A stretch of 64,000 bases of DNA from JAKACA01 sp963769255. GTDB taxonomy: Bacteria > Actinomycetota > Acidimicrobiia > Acidimicrobiales > Bog-793. Positions 55,510 to 64,000 of the stretch are shown here, piece after piece. The notes below the pieces were generated by a model. The model saw nothing but the letters and a program-made list of their open reading frames with translations, was not told the DNA's origin and ran no database searches. The first letter of the stretch is position 1, and each line of letters opens with the position of its first letter. Position numbers and translations under genes: made by a program. The stretch lies in the NCBI GenBank assembly GCA_963769255.1, contig CAVYKV010000001.1, positions 2,542,001-2,606,000 of the forward strand, written 5' to 3'.

Positions 55510-56505
55510 TCAGGGGAGGAACTCCTCCACCGTCTCGGCGATGGCGCCGGCGATGACGTGCTGGCCGAGGCTGCTCACGGCGATGGTCGCCTCGAAGGGA
55601 TCCGTGACGAAGAGCGGCTCGATGAGGGCACCGGGCATCTCGCTCGGCGTCGAGAAGAATCCCGCCTTCGCCGGCCCCAGCAACAACAAATGGTCGTAGC
55701 TGGCGGCGGCGGGCGTGAGGGCGGGGCCGCCTTCGTACACGTCGGAGTTCACGCCGCCGTTCGGGATCTGCCAGCCGTGGGCGTTCATGGCGCCGAGCAC
55801 GTTGTGCTGCAAGCGGTCGGCGAGCCGGCGGTTGGCCGCCGAGAAAGGCCGCACGGTGTCGTAGGAGGTGACGCTGCCGGCGTCGAGGGGGGAGGCGCCG
55901 GCGTCGAAGTAGATGCCGATGAGGACCTTGGCTCCGGCGAGGTTGGCGCAGATGTCGCGAGCGGCCTCCTCATCGTGGGTGCCCGTCGTCGTGTAGATGC
56001 CACCGACAAGGGCGCCCGGGCGGGGGCGGGCGACGGGGCCGCCGTTCGTGCGCGAGACGACGACCCGGTAGCCGTCGGCCCGCAGCAGAGCGGCCGTGTC
56101 CAGCTCGACCGGCAGGGTGAGGTCCTTCTCGTAGACCGTGGCTCCCGACTTCGTCCGCCCGACGGCGCCCGGGTCGACGCCGCCGTGGCCGGCGTCGAGG
56201 AACACCGTCTCGTGACGATTGCCGTGAGTGGGCGGGAAGGCGATGCACGACCCGGGCGAGAAGAAGGAGGGATCGAGCGGCGTGGCGGCCGCCCCCGTGC
56301 TGGAGTCGATGTCGGGGTGGGCCGGCACGCTCGTGTGCGTGGCAGCGGCCGGCGGGTGCGAGGTGGCGACCGTGATGGCGGCGACGAGGCCGGCGAGGAG
56401 GATGATGCAGGCAGCCATGAGGGGGAGGCGGGGCCGTAGGCGCTCGAGGACGTCGGCCGCGCTCTCGGCCGGCGATTCCTCCCCGCTGTCGTCGGTTGCT
56501 GCCAC
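55510..56505 (-). CDS. N-acetylmuramoyl-L-alanine amidase-like (Amidase_3), membrane-anchored
   Basis: The 331-residue product starts at GTG 56505; a TTG three codons upstream is also possible. One N-terminal membrane segment (LMAACIILLAGLVAAITVAT) anchors an extracytoplasmic Amidase_3 domain. Zinc ligands His (VFLDAGHGGVDPGAVG) and Glu (ATVYEKDLTL) are present, and the catalytic Glu may be in GALIEPLFVTDPFEA. The third ligand, normally His in S-I-H-x-N, is replaced: the segment reads VLIGIYFDAGASP. It may be an inactive regulator or use an altered site. It is convergent with the DtxR-family gene, seven bases apart. Confidence 0.82.
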   Translation of the reverse strand: MAATDDSGEESPAESAADVLERLRPRLPLMAACIILLAGLVAAITVATSHPPAAATHTSVPAHPDIDSSTGAAATPLDPSFFSPGSCIAFPPTHGNRHETVFLDAGHGGVDPGAVGRTKSGATVYEKDLTLPVELDTAALLRADGYRVVVSRTNGGPVARPRPGALVGGIYTTTGTHDEEAARDICANLAGAKVLIGIYFDAGASPLDAGSVTSYDTVRPFSAANRRLADRLQHNVLGAMNAHGWQIPNGGVNSDVYEGGPALTPAAASYDHLLLLGPAKAGFFSTPSEMPGALIEPLFVTDPFEATIAVSSLGQHVIAGAIAETVEEFLP

Positions 56506-56603
56506 CGTGGGCAAGCCTAGAAGCCCGGTCGTCGCCGGCGGTGTCTCCCCACGGCGATGGCGAGCCGTGCACCGGGCCCCGTCCGGGCCCGGTCCCGTGG
56601 CGA

Positions 56604-57200
56604 TCAGGGCGCGAGGTTGCCCTCCACGACCTGCTTGGCGATGTCGCGCATAGTCGTGCGCTGGTTCATCGCCGTCTGCTGGATGAAGGAAAAGGCCTGG
56701 GACTCCGTCATCGAGAGGTCGTCCATGAGCTTGCCCTTCGCCCGGTCGACCCAACGCCGGGTCTCGAGCTGCTCCTCGAGGCTCCGCTTGTCGTCGGCGA
56801 GGGCGGCGTTCTCGGCTTCGAGCGCCTGCATCTCCGCGAAGCGTCCGAGGGCGACCTCGATCGCCGGCAATAGCTCCTCCTGCTGGAACGGCTTCACGAG
56901 GTAGGCGAGGGCGCCGGCGTCGCGAGCCTCCTCGATGAGGTTGCGCTGCGAGAACGCCGTGAGGATGAGCACGGCCGACTTCCGGTCGGTGTTGATGTCG
57001 CGGGCGGCGGAGAGCCCGTCCAGCCCGGGCATCTTGATGTCGAGGATGACGAGATCCGGGTGATGCTGCTTGGCGAGGGCGACGGCCTCGTCACCGCGCC
57101 CGGTCTCCCCCACCACCTCGAAACCCTGCTCCTCCAAAATCTCCCGCAAGTCGAGGCGCACGATCGCTTCATCTTCAGCGATGACGACGGTCCTGGCCAA
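56604..57200 (-). CDS. pdtaR: ANTAR-domain response regulator, PdtaR-like
   Basis: The 198-residue product starts at TTG 57200 behind GGAGGAG. The receiver domain (about 1-120) has the acidic pocket VVIAEDEAIVRLD, phospho-acceptor Asp in LVILDIKMPGLDGL, and Lys in LAYLVKPFQQEEL. A helical linker follows, then the ANTAR domain (about 140-195) with WVDRAKGKLMDDLSMTESQA and FSFIQQTAMNQRTTMRDIA. When phosphorylated, ANTAR dimers bind paired RNA hairpins and prevent termination. No partner kinase (PdtaS) is in the window. Upstream of polA-type genes this order is common in Actinobacteria. Confidence 0.95.
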   Translation of the reverse strand: MARTVVIAEDEAIVRLDLREILEEQGFEVVGETGRGDEAVALAKQHHPDLVILDIKMPGLDGLSAARDINTDRKSAVLILTAFSQRNLIEEARDAGALAYLVKPFQQEELLPAIEVALGRFAEMQALEAENAALADDKRSLEEQLETRRWVDRAKGKLMDDLSMTESQAFSFIQQTAMNQRTTMRDIAKQVVEGNLAP

Positions 57201-57281
57201 GGTACTGCTCCTCCTGTTTCGGCGAGGGCGCGACGGACTCGCCCCTCGGTCGGTGTTGCACCGGCGGGTTGCCGGCGGCGA

Positions 57282-57566
57282 TCAGACTACGAGCTTCGCG
57301 AGCAACTCGTCCTGTGCGCGCTCCAGCTCGGCCACGCGGGCACGAGCGAGGTCGGTGCCGCGCCGGTAGGCGTCGGCATGGCGGCGCGCCTCGTTCCAGT
57401 CGTGGTTGGCGAGCGGCGTCTCCGAGACGAGGGAACGGATGCGAGCGTCGTCGGCCGTGTCGTCGAAGACGGCGAGCTGCTCCTCGGCGATGGCGAGCTC
57501 CTGGCGCGCCTTCACGAGGCGCTCGTGCACCTCCGTGAGGCGACGCCGGACGTCCTGCTGCTCCAC
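57282..57566 (-). CDS. Small conserved coiled-coil protein
   Basis: The 94-residue protein is nearly all helical. Residues 1-40 (RRLTEVHERLVKARQELAIA and EEQLAVFDD) and the end (DLARARVAELERAQDELLAKL) form heptad patterns. The middle holds SLVSETPLANHDWNEARRHA. No catalytic motif or membrane segment is seen. I recall similar short proteins in other Actinobacteria but know no function. It lies 81 bases upstream of pdtaR and 49 bases downstream of the transporter gene, on the same strand. Confidence 0.7.
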   Translation of the reverse strand: MEQQDVRRRLTEVHERLVKARQELAIAEEQLAVFDDTADDARIRSLVSETPLANHDWNEARRHADAYRRGTDLARARVAELERAQDELLAKLVV

Positions 57567-57615
57567 GCCCGCAGTGTAGGCCGGGCTGGGCGGCCCGCAG
57601 CGGCCCCGACCGGCA

Positions 57616-58468
57616 TCAGGCGCGTAACAGGGCCATGGCCGTCAGGCCGGCCACCGTGAGGGCGACGAGAGCGAGGTCTCGGCCCTGGAAGCGGTGCCGC
57701 TCGGGGGCGATGGTCGGAACGCCGCCGCGGGCCTCGATCGCCTCGGCGACCTCCCGGGCGCGCCGAATGGCGTTGGAGAGGGCGGCCCAGATGAGGTCCT
57801 CCAAGCCCTGACCGAGCTCCCGGGCCGTCGGCCGCGCGGAGGACCGCCTCGCCCTGCGGGCTGCCGCCAACACCCGTCCCTCCTCGAGGAGGAGGGGCAG
57901 GCACCGGATGGAGAGGGCGATGGCCCCCACGACCTCGTCGACGGGCAGCCGGAGCTTGCGGAGCGGCCAGGAGAGGCGGCCGAGGGCGGGCGCCAGGTCG
58001 GCGAGGGGCGTCGTCCAGCTGACGAGGAGCGCCATCGCCAGCACCTCGAGCGTGATGCACCAGAAGAGGGCGAATTGGTAGAGCCCCCCGAACCCGAGGC
58101 GGAGGCTGCCGAGGTGCACGTACGGCTTCCCACTGGCGCCGACGGCGACGGCGAGGCCGATGAGGAGGAGCAGCCGAGATCCAACGGGGCAGCCGCGGGG
58201 CGACCCCCCGAGGCAAGCGGGCGACGAGGAAGCTGCCGAGCAGCATGGCGGCGCCCACGCCGACCGCCCTCCATGTCGGCCAGAGCAGGAGGCCGATGGA
58301 CACGAGGCCGAACCAGACGAGTTTCGTGCCGGCCCACATGCGGTGGATCGGGCTCCGGCCGGGCACGTACCGGAGGACGTGGAAGTCGCTCATGGACTGC
58401 ATGGCGCGCCGGCGGCGGCCCCGGCCGGCCTCCTCGGGACCGTCGGCGACGGGACGGATGGGGCTCAC
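57616..58468 (-). CDS. ECF transporter transmembrane (T) subunit, one +1 frameshift
   Basis: The N-terminal part (MSDFHVLRYVPGRSPIHRMW then LVWFGLVSIGLLLWP) begins at GTG 58468, whose GTGA overlaps the ATPase gene. Near 58174 one extra base shifts the frame. The protein continues LLLLIGLAVAVGASGKPYVH, LYQFALFWCITLEVLAMALLV and the coupling motif region AIALSIRCLPLLLEEGRVLA, with an ALA-R-type helix EDLIWAALSNAIRRAREVAEA that contacts the ATPases. It ends at 57616. The corrected length is about 283 residues, normal for EcfT/CbiQ. M. tuberculosis has the same pair (Rv2325c-Rv2326c, from memory). Confidence 0.88.
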
Positions 58469-60678
58469 CAGCGCTCCGGCAGCAACTCTTGGGCGCCGAT
58501 GCGACCGTCCTCCAGCTGGATGAGGCGCCCACCGAGTGCCTCGGCGTTGTCGAGGTCGTGCGTCACGACGACGACCGTCACGCCCGAGAGGCGCCGCAGG
58601 TTCTCGAGCGTGCGGGCGAGGGAGACACGCGCGTCGTCGTCGAGGCCGGCGTAGGGCTCGTCCAGCACAATGAGGTCGGGCTCCTTCACGAGCATGCCGG
58701 CGAGGGCGACGCGGCGCTGCTCGCCGCCGGAGAGGTCGTCGACGCGGCGAGGTCCCATGCTGTCAGGGTCGAGCCCGACCGAGCGCAATGCCCGGCGGGC
58801 CCGCTCGTCGTCGGCGCCGAGGCGCACGTCGGCGAGCACCGTCGGGCGCAGCAGCTGCAGGCGGGCGTGCTGGAAGGAGATGCCGACACGGCCCGGCTGA
58901 TCGGCGATGGGCTCGCCGTCGAGGAGGGCCGAGCCTTCCGTCGGCTCCGTGAGCCCGGCCAGCAGCCAGGCGAGCGTCGACTTGCCCGAGCCGTTCGGAC
59001 CGGTCAGCACGACGCCTTCACCCCGTCGCAGGTGCAGGTCGATGCCCTCGAGGGCCCGGTGCGCCCAGGGCGAGCCCTCGGCATAGACGTAGCCGACGCC
59101 TTCGAGGGCCACGAGGGGCTCGCCTCCCGGGACGGGAGGCGGCAGCGCCGGAGCCGGCACCACCGGCTCGGGCGCCGGCGGCACCGACCGGATGAGGCGG
59201 GGGGAGATGGGGCGGTAGCGACGGATGGGTTTCGGGGAGAGCCCGGAGAGGCCCCCGCTTTCGGCGGCGGCGGGATCCGGCGACCGCTCCGCCACGATCT
59301 GGTGGACCTCCACCGGTGTCATGTCGAGCACTTCGTCGGCGACGGCCGCTTCCTCCAGGCGGTGGGTGACGTGCACGACGGCGATGCCGCTCGATGCCAG
59401 CTCGCGTAGCAGCGCCACCACCTCCTGGCGTCCCGGCCGGTCGATCATGGCCGTGGCCTCGTCGGAGACGAGCAGCCGTGGTGAACGGGCGAGGGCGGCG
59501 GCGATGGCGAGGCGCTGCAGCTCGCCGCCCGACATGGTCGAGGTCTCCCGTTCCTCGAAACCCCCCAAACCCACTCGCCGCAACAACCCCCCGACGTCGA
59601 CGGGTGTGGAGGGCGGCAGCCCCCAGACGACGTCGTCGCGCACACGAACGCCGAGGACTTGGCTCTCCGGGCGCTGGAAGACGATGGCCGTCCCGCCCGG
59701 CCGCCCGAGGCCGGCCGGGCCGGGGCGCTCCACCCTGCCCGAGGTGGGCTCGAGCCGGCCGGCGAGGATCCGCACGAGAGTGGACTTCCCGCACCCGTTG
59801 GGGCCGACGACGGCGAGGAAGTTACCCGGTTGCAGCTGCAGGCTGACGTTCGTGATGGCGTCGGACCCGGCGGTGGGATAGCGGTAGGTGACGTCCTCCA
59901 GCCGGACGGGCACCGGTTGGGGGGCGGCCTCGGCAAGAGGCAGACGGGCCGACCTGCCGGTGGGCGCCCGGTGGCGGCGGCGCTCGACGGCCTCGTCCAG
60001 GACGGGCGTGGGCACGTGCCGGTGTACTTCGGCGAGCAGGACGCGGAGGCGGACGCAGCCGACGGCGATGAGGGCGATGACGAGGATCTCGGCGATGGGG
60101 AGCGAGACCCACCAGTGGGCGATGGCCCAGTCGAGCAACGTGTTGCCGCCTCGCTGCACGGAGGCGAGCCCGATGGCGTGGAGCAGGTCGGCGATGATCT
60201 TCCAAACGATCCTCACCTGGGCGAAGGACAGCTTGCGGTAGCCGGCGGAGGCTGCGTCGAGGGCGTCGGTGAGCGCAGCCAGGGGGACGCCCACGATGAG
60301 GATCGTGAAGCCGATGCCGGCAAGGGCGGACCACCGCCGGCGGTAGACGATGCCGACCGAGATGCCGAGGCCGCTGGCGATGGCGACGGGCACCATGATG
60401 CCGATGCCGCCGACGAGAGCGGCCACCGTGGAGGCGGACACGGCCGAGACGAGGGCCGCCCGCAGCCGGTGGCGACCGGCGAGCACGGCAAAGGGCACGA
60501 CGGCGAGCGCCTGGAAGATGCCGGCGATGCCGACGGGGGCGAACCAGCCGATCACCTCCATGACGAGGGCGAGGTCGCCCAGAACCGCAGCCTCGGCAAG
60601 CTCGCTCGGACGCAGCGGCCCGTGCCGGACCGGCGGCCGCTCGGCAGCTGCGGGAGCCGTGGCGGCGTCGGTGTCCAT
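58465..60678 (-). CDS. ECF transporter: membrane S-like domain fused to two ATPase domains
   Basis: The 737-residue product is a three-part fusion. Residues about 25-220 form a membrane domain of five or six helices (FAPVGIAGIFQALAVVPFAV and GGIGIMVPVAIASGLGISVG). ATPase 1 has Walker A VVGPNGCGKSTLVRIL, signature MSGGELQRLAIAAAL and Walker B LLVSDEATAMIDR, with Ala where Pro is usual. ATPase 2 has LTGPNGSGKSTLAWLL, LSGGEQRRVALAGML and LIVLDEPYAGLDDD. With the T subunit downstream it makes a complete vitamin or metal importer from two genes. Substrate unknown. ATG 60678 is 116 bases from tRNA-Leu on the other strand. Confidence 0.92.
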   Translation of the reverse strand: MDTDAATAPAAAERPPVRHGPLRPSELAEAAVLGDLALVMEVIGWFAPVGIAGIFQALAVVPFAVLAGRHRLRAALVSAVSASTVAALVGGIGIMVPVAIASGLGISVGIVYRRRWSALAGIGFTILIVGVPLAALTDALDAASAGYRKLSFAQVRIVWKIIADLLHAIGLASVQRGGNTLLDWAIAHWWVSLPIAEILVIALIAVGCVRLRVLLAEVHRHVPTPVLDEAVERRRHRAPTGRSARLPLAEAAPQPVPVRLEDVTYRYPTAGSDAITNVSLQLQPGNFLAVVGPNGCGKSTLVRILAGRLEPTSGRVERPGPAGLGRPGGTAIVFQRPESQVLGVRVRDDVVWGLPPSTPVDVGGLLRRVGLGGFEERETSTMSGGELQRLAIAAALARSPRLLVSDEATAMIDRPGRQEVVALLRELASSGIAVVHVTHRLEEAAVADEVLDMTPVEVHQIVAERSPDPAAAESGGLSGLSPKPIRRYRPISPRLIRSVPPAPEPVVPAPALPPPVPGGEPLVALEGVGYVYAEGSPWAHRALEGIDLHLRRGEGVVLTGPNGSGKSTLAWLLAGLTEPTEGSALLDGEPIADQPGRVGISFQHARLQLLRPTVLADVRLGADDERARRALRSVGLDPDSMGPRRVDDLSGGEQRRVALAGMLVKEPDLIVLDEPYAGLDDDARVSLARTLENLRRLSGVTVVVVTHDLDNAEALGGRLIQLEDGRIGAQELLPERW

Positions 60679-60794
60679 GCCATCAGGCTTGCAGATCGGC
60701 CGGGTGAACCGTGACCAGGGGCCCGGCGGCGGGCCTGGCGGCGTCCCGCCGGCGTCCCGGCGTGGGTGGGTGCCGGCCGCTACGCTCGGGGCGG

Positions 60795-60875
<81 letters not shown>

Positions 60876-60877
<2 letters not shown>

Positions 60878-60905
60878 CGGCGTTGTCGCAGGTCACAGCG
60901 CCGTG
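60876..60905 (+). terminator. Weak hairpin after tRNA-Leu(CAA)
   Basis: CACGGCG (60876-60882) and CGCCGTG (60899-60905) can pair around a 16-base loop directly after the tRNA. There is no T-run. It could end tRNA transcription, but support is limited to position. Confidence 0.3.
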
Positions 60906-61009
60906 AGGGTGCTGAACGCGGGCCTTCGGTGACATCGCGGTGACAACGATGTCGGCAGCAGCCTGGGTTGTCGTCTGTCCTCGCGGGGCGTCGTCGCAGC
61001 GATGGCGTT

Positions 61010-64000
61010 CTACGGAAAGCTGGTGACTCCGCAGATCGGGGCGTGCAGATGCAGCTTGCCGACGCTGCCCAACGGAGGCGCCGACCCGAAGTTGTAGACG
61101 TGCCCGTCCGTCGTCGCCAGCCAGTATCCGCCGCCCCTGGGGTTGACGGCGATGCCGACGACGCTCACGCCGCGCCTCGGCCTTGCGCTCCCGTAGACCT
61201 TGGCGTCGCCGAACCCGAGTACCCTCCCGGCGCTGTTGACGAGGTAGTAGCCCTTTCCGTCGATCGTGGCGGCGATGCCGGTCACTTTCCCGCTCACCTT
61301 GGCCTGCCGCCCCGCCGACTTGAAGATCCTGGCGTCGCCGAAGGCCTGGACGTCGCCTTTCGAGTTGACGAGCCAGTAGCCCCCTGCGCCCGGGGTCTCC
61401 GCTGCCCCAACGATCGGGGCGTCCGAGCGCTTTGCCTCGCCCAGACGGGCGGCGTCACCGTAGCGCCAGACTTGGCCGGACGAGCCGATCAGCCAGTAGC
61501 CGCGGCCATCTCGACTGGAGAGGATCGCCACGACTGATGAGGGCGAGCCGGCCCGGTCGGCCTTGAAGAGTCGTGCCCCGCCGAAGGCGTACACGCTCCC
61601 GTTCGAGGCGACGAGCCAGTAGCCCAAGCCGTTTGGCAGCGAGGCCATCCCTTCGATCGGCGACGGGATGATGGTGTCCCCGAGGGAGCCGTAGAACCTC
61701 GCTCCCCCCAAGTCGAAGACGCCACCGTCGTGGGCCACCAACCTGAACCCCGGCGCCTGAACGAGCAGCGTCACGGAGCGGGAGATGGAGCCGCCGAAGT
61801 AACGGCTTCCGTTGTAGTGGGCTGTCACCGTCTCGAGCCCGCCCCTCGAGAAGGAGTACTCCGCCACGGCTACACCGCGGATGAGCCTGACCGGCTTCCC
61901 GAGCGGCTGCTCGCCTCGGAAGAACGTGACCGTGCCCGAGAGGGCAGTCGGCCGTGAGGGCTTTACCACGGCACGGAAGGTCACCAGTACGCGGGTCAAT
62001 ACCCTTCCGACCGACTCCCTCACCGTTGTCCTCGTCGTGCCTGTGATGGGCACCGAGTCGTCGAAGGTGGAGCTCGCCGATGCCGGCGTGTGGGAGGCGT
62101 TGCCCGCGTATCTGGCACTCACCGTCCAGGTTCCTGCGGCGCCCTTCGGCACGATGGAACAGAAGGCCTTTCCCCCTGAGCTCGTCTTGGCAGCGCAGTG
62201 ACCTTTCCCGAGGGTGATCGTCACGACCGCTTTACTGATCGGCTTCATGGTGGTGAGGTCCCAGAGGGCAGCCTTGAAGCGCGCAGGTTTGCCCACCCTG
62301 CCATCTTGGGGGGAGCCCTCGAGAGAGAGCGACGTCGTCTGCTTCCCTGCCAGCCAACGAAACGTGATCGGCTGGGAGGAGTACAGGGAACCGTGCTCCA
62401 CCACGAAGGCCGTCACGACGTCGTCACCCGGCCTGTAACCGGCGTAGTGGAACGAGGCCGTCCCCTTCGAGGTGGCGTCGACGAGTTGCTCCTGCGAGTT
62501 CGCACCCTCCACCGTGAAGTAGATCGGGGTGCCGTTGTCTCGGGCGAGGCCCGTCACCGTCGCGTCGAAGCTCACGGAGCCGCCCGTGCGAGGCGAGAAG
62601 GAACCGAGGCGCTTCAACGTCACCTCTGGCCCGGTCGTGGCGGGCTTCGAACAGGCTCCTCGGGGACCGAACGCCTCGATCGCATCGGTTGCCGCTACGA
62701 GGAGGCATCCTCTTCTGAGCTCGACGCCGTCCAGTACGGAGCCCCCCGATGCCAACTTCGTCACGATCGCAGGGCTCTTCGTCAGGTCGACCGAGAGGAT
62801 CTCTCCGTTCGTCCCCGTCACGTAGAGCGACTGCGCCTCGCCGGCCGAGCTCACGGAACGGATGGCGATGCCGTCCGCCCCGAACGGAAGGGAGACGAGC
62901 TGGGTGACCTTGCCCGGGGAGGCAGAGTGGGTGCCACCGATCTCGTCGATCGTCGCCGACGTGGCGTCGGCGGCAGCCTGCACCATGAAGAGCGTTCCGT
63001 CAGGGGCGAAGACGAGCTGCTGGCCCGGTCCGGGGTCTGCGTAGGCAGTCACCTCGCCGGTGCTCGTGTCGATCTCGCTCAGCTGGCTGCTCCCGCCGCT
63101 GCACTCCTGGGTGGCAAACAGGTTCCCGCTCTTCGGATCGACCGCTAGGTAGACGGGGCAGGTGGAGAGTCCGTCGGAGGCGTTAGCCACGACGCGCTCG
63201 ATCGCGCCGGTGGTCGGATCAAGCTGGACGACCTCGGGGGTCCCAAAACCCTCGTCGTTCGTCTGGAGGGAGCCGGCGTAGAGGTCGCCGTTCGGCGCGA
63301 ACACGAGGGATCCCAGCTCGGCCGGCCCGAAGGGCGTGTCGGGCAGAGCCGTGGCAGCAGTCGCTTTGCCCCCGGCTGGTCCGAAGACGTTGATCCCGCC
63401 GGAGACGATATCGGAGGCGTAGATGCTGCCCGCATCGTCGATCACCGGAGCCACCACTCCCTGACAGGCGTACAGGAAGCCGCCCGCGGAGTCGATCTGC
63501 TCGGTGTTCTCGGCGAGGCCGGTGGCGAAGGTGGAGATCGTGTAACCGGCCGTCGGCGTCGGCTCCTTGCTCGGGCAGGCGGGCGGGCTGCCGCTCGAGA
63601 AGGTGACCTCCGCGGTCCCCGGTACGGGAAGGTCGCCATCGGTGACGTCCACGGCGGTCAGCTCGACGGTCTCCGCGGTCGTGTCGGAGATCTTGAATTC
63701 CGCGATGCCGGCCGAGTTGGTGACGGCGGTGGCCGAAGGAGTGCTCGATCCGACAGGCGTGATCGTGGCCTGCCCACCTCCTTCCGAGACCGACACGGTC
63801 TTTCCCGAAGCGGGTTCGTCGAGTGCGTTCTCGAGATAGACGATGATGGTCGAGGTGGCCTTCCCGTTGTCCTGAACGCTGGCTTCCGAGGCGACGATGC
63901 TCGCCCCCGCGGCCGAAGGCGGCACGAAGGTCAACGCTGGTTGGGCGTCCAGGGTGATCCCGTCGGTCTCATCCTCCACCCGAAAGGTCACAGCCTGGGA
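61010..64000 (-). CDS. Large secreted repeat protein with Ig-like, beta-propeller and GYWLV-type repeats (5'-partial)
   Basis: The frame runs off the right edge, so the N-terminus and any signal peptide are missing; at least 996 residues are present. In order: an invasin-like Ig module (ASVQDNGKATSTIIVYL); an NHL/SMP-30-like beta-propeller (GSLVFAPNGDLYAGSLQTND and YLAVDPKSGNLFATQE); three or more Ig-like modules (GSVSFDATVTGLARDNGTPI and RPTALSGTVTFFRGEQPLGK); then six repeats such as GYWLVASNGSVYAFGGARLF and GYWLVNSKGDVQAFGDARIF. The last repeat type is characteristic of Acidimicrobiia surface proteins. It is probably extracellular and adhesive or structural. No enzyme motif is seen. Confidence 0.85.
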   Translation of the reverse strand, partial: SQAVTFRVEDETDGITLDAQPALTFVPPSAAGASIVASEASVQDNGKATSTIIVYLENALDEPASGKTVSVSEGGGQATITPVGSSTPSATAVTNSAGIAEFKISDTTAETVELTAVDVTDGDLPVPGTAEVTFSSGSPPACPSKEPTPTAGYTISTFATGLAENTEQIDSAGGFLYACQGVVAPVIDDAGSIYASDIVSGGINVFGPAGGKATAATALPDTPFGPAELGSLVFAPNGDLYAGSLQTNDEGFGTPEVVQLDPTTGAIERVVANASDGLSTCPVYLAVDPKSGNLFATQECSGGSSQLSEIDTSTGEVTAYADPGPGQQLVFAPDGTLFMVQAAADATSATIDEIGGTHSASPGKVTQLVSLPFGADGIAIRSVSSAGEAQSLYVTGTNGEILSVDLTKSPAIVTKLASGGSVLDGVELRRGCLLVAATDAIEAFGPRGACSKPATTGPEVTLKRLGSFSPRTGGSVSFDATVTGLARDNGTPIYFTVEGANSQEQLVDATSKGTASFHYAGYRPGDDVVTAFVVEHGSLYSSQPITFRWLAGKQTTSLSLEGSPQDGRVGKPARFKAALWDLTTMKPISKAVVTITLGKGHCAAKTSSGGKAFCSIVPKGAAGTWTVSARYAGNASHTPASASSTFDDSVPITGTTRTTVRESVGRVLTRVLVTFRAVVKPSRPTALSGTVTFFRGEQPLGKPVRLIRGVAVAEYSFSRGGLETVTAHYNGSRYFGGSISRSVTLLVQAPGFRLVAHDGGVFDLGGARFYGSLGDTIIPSPIEGMASLPNGLGYWLVASNGSVYAFGGARLFKADRAGSPSSVVAILSSRDGRGYWLIGSSGQVWRYGDAARLGEAKRSDAPIVGAAETPGAGGYWLVNSKGDVQAFGDARIFKSAGRQAKVSGKVTGIAATIDGKGYYLVNSAGRVLGFGDAKVYGSARPRRGVSVVGIAVNPRGGGYWLATTDGHVYNFGSAPPLGSVGKLHLHAPICGVTSFP

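Overview
The window is high-GC actinobacterial DNA. The best guide to the lineage is the surface protein at the right edge (61010-64000). It ends in six copies of a repeat of the type G-Y-W-L-V-x-x-x-G-x-V-x-x-F-G-x-A, which I know mainly from class Acidimicrobiia. An AftD-like arabinofuranosyltransferase, a mycothiol-dependent-type enzyme, a PdtaR-like ANTAR regulator and many GTG/TTG starts also point to Actinobacteria. I cannot name a species.

Bases 1-16834 are accessory DNA. Two nested insertion events can be resolved to the base. An IS21-type element (446-3316, 5-bp target duplication) sits inside an IS1634-type transposase gene. An IS110-type element (about 8102-9785) sits inside an IS481-type element (7503-10455, 16-bp flanking direct repeat). 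Around them are a 5'-truncated ISL3 transposase, an ECF sigma factor with a membrane DUF4232-like partner, and a decayed site-specific recombinase. The right flank is a compact cassette: MobF relaxase-helicase, a 61-residue ORF and a large serine recombinase. The recombinase gene ends inside the 3' end of a tRNA-Leu(GAG) gene. I read this as the right boundary of an integrated mobilizable element or genomic island whose left end lies outside the window.

From 16.8 kb on, the genes are chromosomal. A minus-strand run carries uvrC, a methyltransferase, rapZ, yvcK, gap, pgk, tpiA, secG and a peptide-binding lipoprotein. Most neighbours overlap by a few bases at GTGA or TTGA. whiA is not in its usual place after yvcK. 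Next come nadA, a mycothiol-dependent isomerase-like gene, uvrA, uvrB and coaE. Then there is an envelope-glycan group (AftD-like protein, GT4 glycosyltransferase, GlfA-like FAD enzyme, GT39-like transferase) and a complete five-gene peptide ABC importer. After that come rpsA, polA, a DtxR-family regulator, a cell-wall amidase, pdtaR, a small coiled-coil gene, an ECF-type transporter with its membrane domain fused to two ATPase domains, tRNA-Leu(CAA), and the large repeat protein.

Six conserved genes or segments carry single-base frameshifts that are all +1 insertions: uvrA three times, coaE, ecfT and the IS110 transposase once each. Intact neighbours and the essential nature of coaE suggest sequence errors rather than decay. 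I found no CRISPR array and no obvious defence or biosynthetic cluster. The most unusual item is the recombinase-tRNA overlap with its relaxase cassette.
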